Below, in pieces: positions 19,627 through 20,008 of a DNA stretch of 20,008 nucleotides. The stretch lies in IMG/VR virus record IMGVR_UViG_3300026097_000136, positions 1-20,008 of that record, one strand, 5' to 3'. Origin of the DNA: a virus. How positions within the stretch are numbered: the stretch's first letter is position 1; every line of letters starts with the position of its first letter. Both the position numbers and the translations under genes were made by a program. Below the pieces are notes generated by a model. That model was not told the origin of the DNA. It made no database searches and was given only the letters and a program-made list of their open reading frames with translations.

Positions 19627-20008
19627 ATGAACGCTTATGAGATCAACCAATACGCTACTTTGTACGACATCACCCGCGAAGTCGCGACTATGGTTGGTCT
19701 TAATAAGCCTCAAGACCCGGCCGGGTCGTCTGATGCCAATATTCAGCAATTAGTGTCGGCAGTTAACCAAGCTGCGCAAGACATGTTCAACCTCTACGAC
19801 TGGCAGCAGCTAGTCAAGAAGTACGAGGTCGAAATTAAAGCAGACGAACCCGGTCAGCGCGAAAAATCGTTCGATTTGCCACCGGACTTCTGGTGTTTTA
19901 TCGACCAGACGCAGTGGAACAAAGACACGCGCCTGCCTGCCATTGGCCCCATCAGCCCGCAAATGTGGATGCAAATTAACGTCCGAATGCCGATGGTTGT
20001 GTTGACGT
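19627..20008 (+). CDS. connector/tail-adaptor-type protein (partial, runs off the right edge)
   Basis: 127 residues are visible, with no stop before the edge. AAGGGG stands five bases before the ATG. The N-terminus is helical (NIQQLVSAVNQAAQDMFNLYDWQQL), followed by strands with FDLPPDFWCFIDQTQWN and RLPAIGPISPQMWMQI. A Tyr-Asp-Trp block followed by an LPxDF block, a tryptophan-asparagine pair and an R-x-P-x-x-GPIS segment fits the proteins that close the portal and begin the tail in P22-like and BPP-1-like phages. Full identification needs the missing C-terminus. Confidence 0.7.
   Translation, partial: MNAYEINQYATLYDITREVATMVGLNKPQDPAGSSDANIQQLVSAVNQAAQDMFNLYDWQQLVKKYEVEIKADEPGQREKSFDLPPDFWCFIDQTQWNKDTRLPAIGPISPQMWMQINVRMPMVVLT

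Noticed and set aside
1-20008. CRISPR array, retron or diversity-generating retroelement, restriction-modification or other defence island
   Set aside because: I saw no regularly spaced repeats of array type, no reverse transcriptase, Cas, methyltransferase or typical defence proteins among the readable genes on either strand.

Overview
The window is almost entirely the genome of a temperate tailed bacteriophage, seen across its attachment site. Base composition is close to balanced, Shine-Dalgarno sites are strong, and several small protein families (HTPGPW-type, short AAKEREACAQI-type proteins) are ones I associate with phages of Proteobacteria. A betaproteobacterial host is my best guess, but it is inference. 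Large terminase, portal, scaffold and HK97-type coat genes identify the phage. The head-gene order suggests a short-tailed (podovirus-like) particle, although the tail genes lie outside the window.

Layout, left to right. (1) 1-500, rightward: the end of a late operon, with a secreted small protein. (2) 604-3123, leftward: a tyrosine integrase followed by four small phage proteins of unknown role. (3) 3140-3406: the phage attachment site. It holds a 3' half-tRNA with CAT anticodon as core, flanked on both sides by pairs of tandem 9-bp arm-type repeats. Both arm sets are present and phage genes lie on both sides, so this looks like attP of an unintegrated or circular genome, not an attL or attR junction. 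(4) 3407-6757, leftward: a packed recombination operon with a 41-aa membrane peptide, ERF annealing protein, YqaJ exonuclease, SSB-like protein, two unknowns, RuvC-like resolvase, PD-(D/E)XK-like protein and an excisionase-like protein next to attP. (5) 6847-7783, leftward: the immunity operon, with a repressor and a co-transcribed membrane protein. (6) 7913-10490, rightward: the replication operon, with a small unknown, a ribbon-helix-helix protein, an archaeo-eukaryotic-type primase and a RepA-like helicase. (7) 10441-11231, leftward: an accessory operon of four tiny genes behind a promoter that contains a near-perfect palindromic operator. (8) 11232-11565: a gene-free, highly structured region. 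(9) 11566 to the right edge: packaging and head genes (zinc-ribbon protein, small and large terminase, portal, conserved 110-aa protein, scaffold, coat, two head-associated proteins, and a truncated connector-type gene).

The modules form a temperate circuit. The repressor region carries a two-box operator (GTTAAC boxes 10 bp apart). The same two-box site occurs beside the attachment core, and a single box overlaps the probable integrase promoter, so immunity and integration may share one regulator. The left operon supplies recombination and ends at attP with the likely excisionase. The right operon supplies replication. The late operon builds the head and probably runs round the circular genome to the gene at the left edge.

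I found no reverse transcriptase, CRISPR array, toxin-antitoxin pair or recognisable defence system. The most unusual items are the complete attP, the shared operator, the repressor-linked membrane protein, the operator-controlled accessory operon and the 127-nt structured element before the packaging genes.
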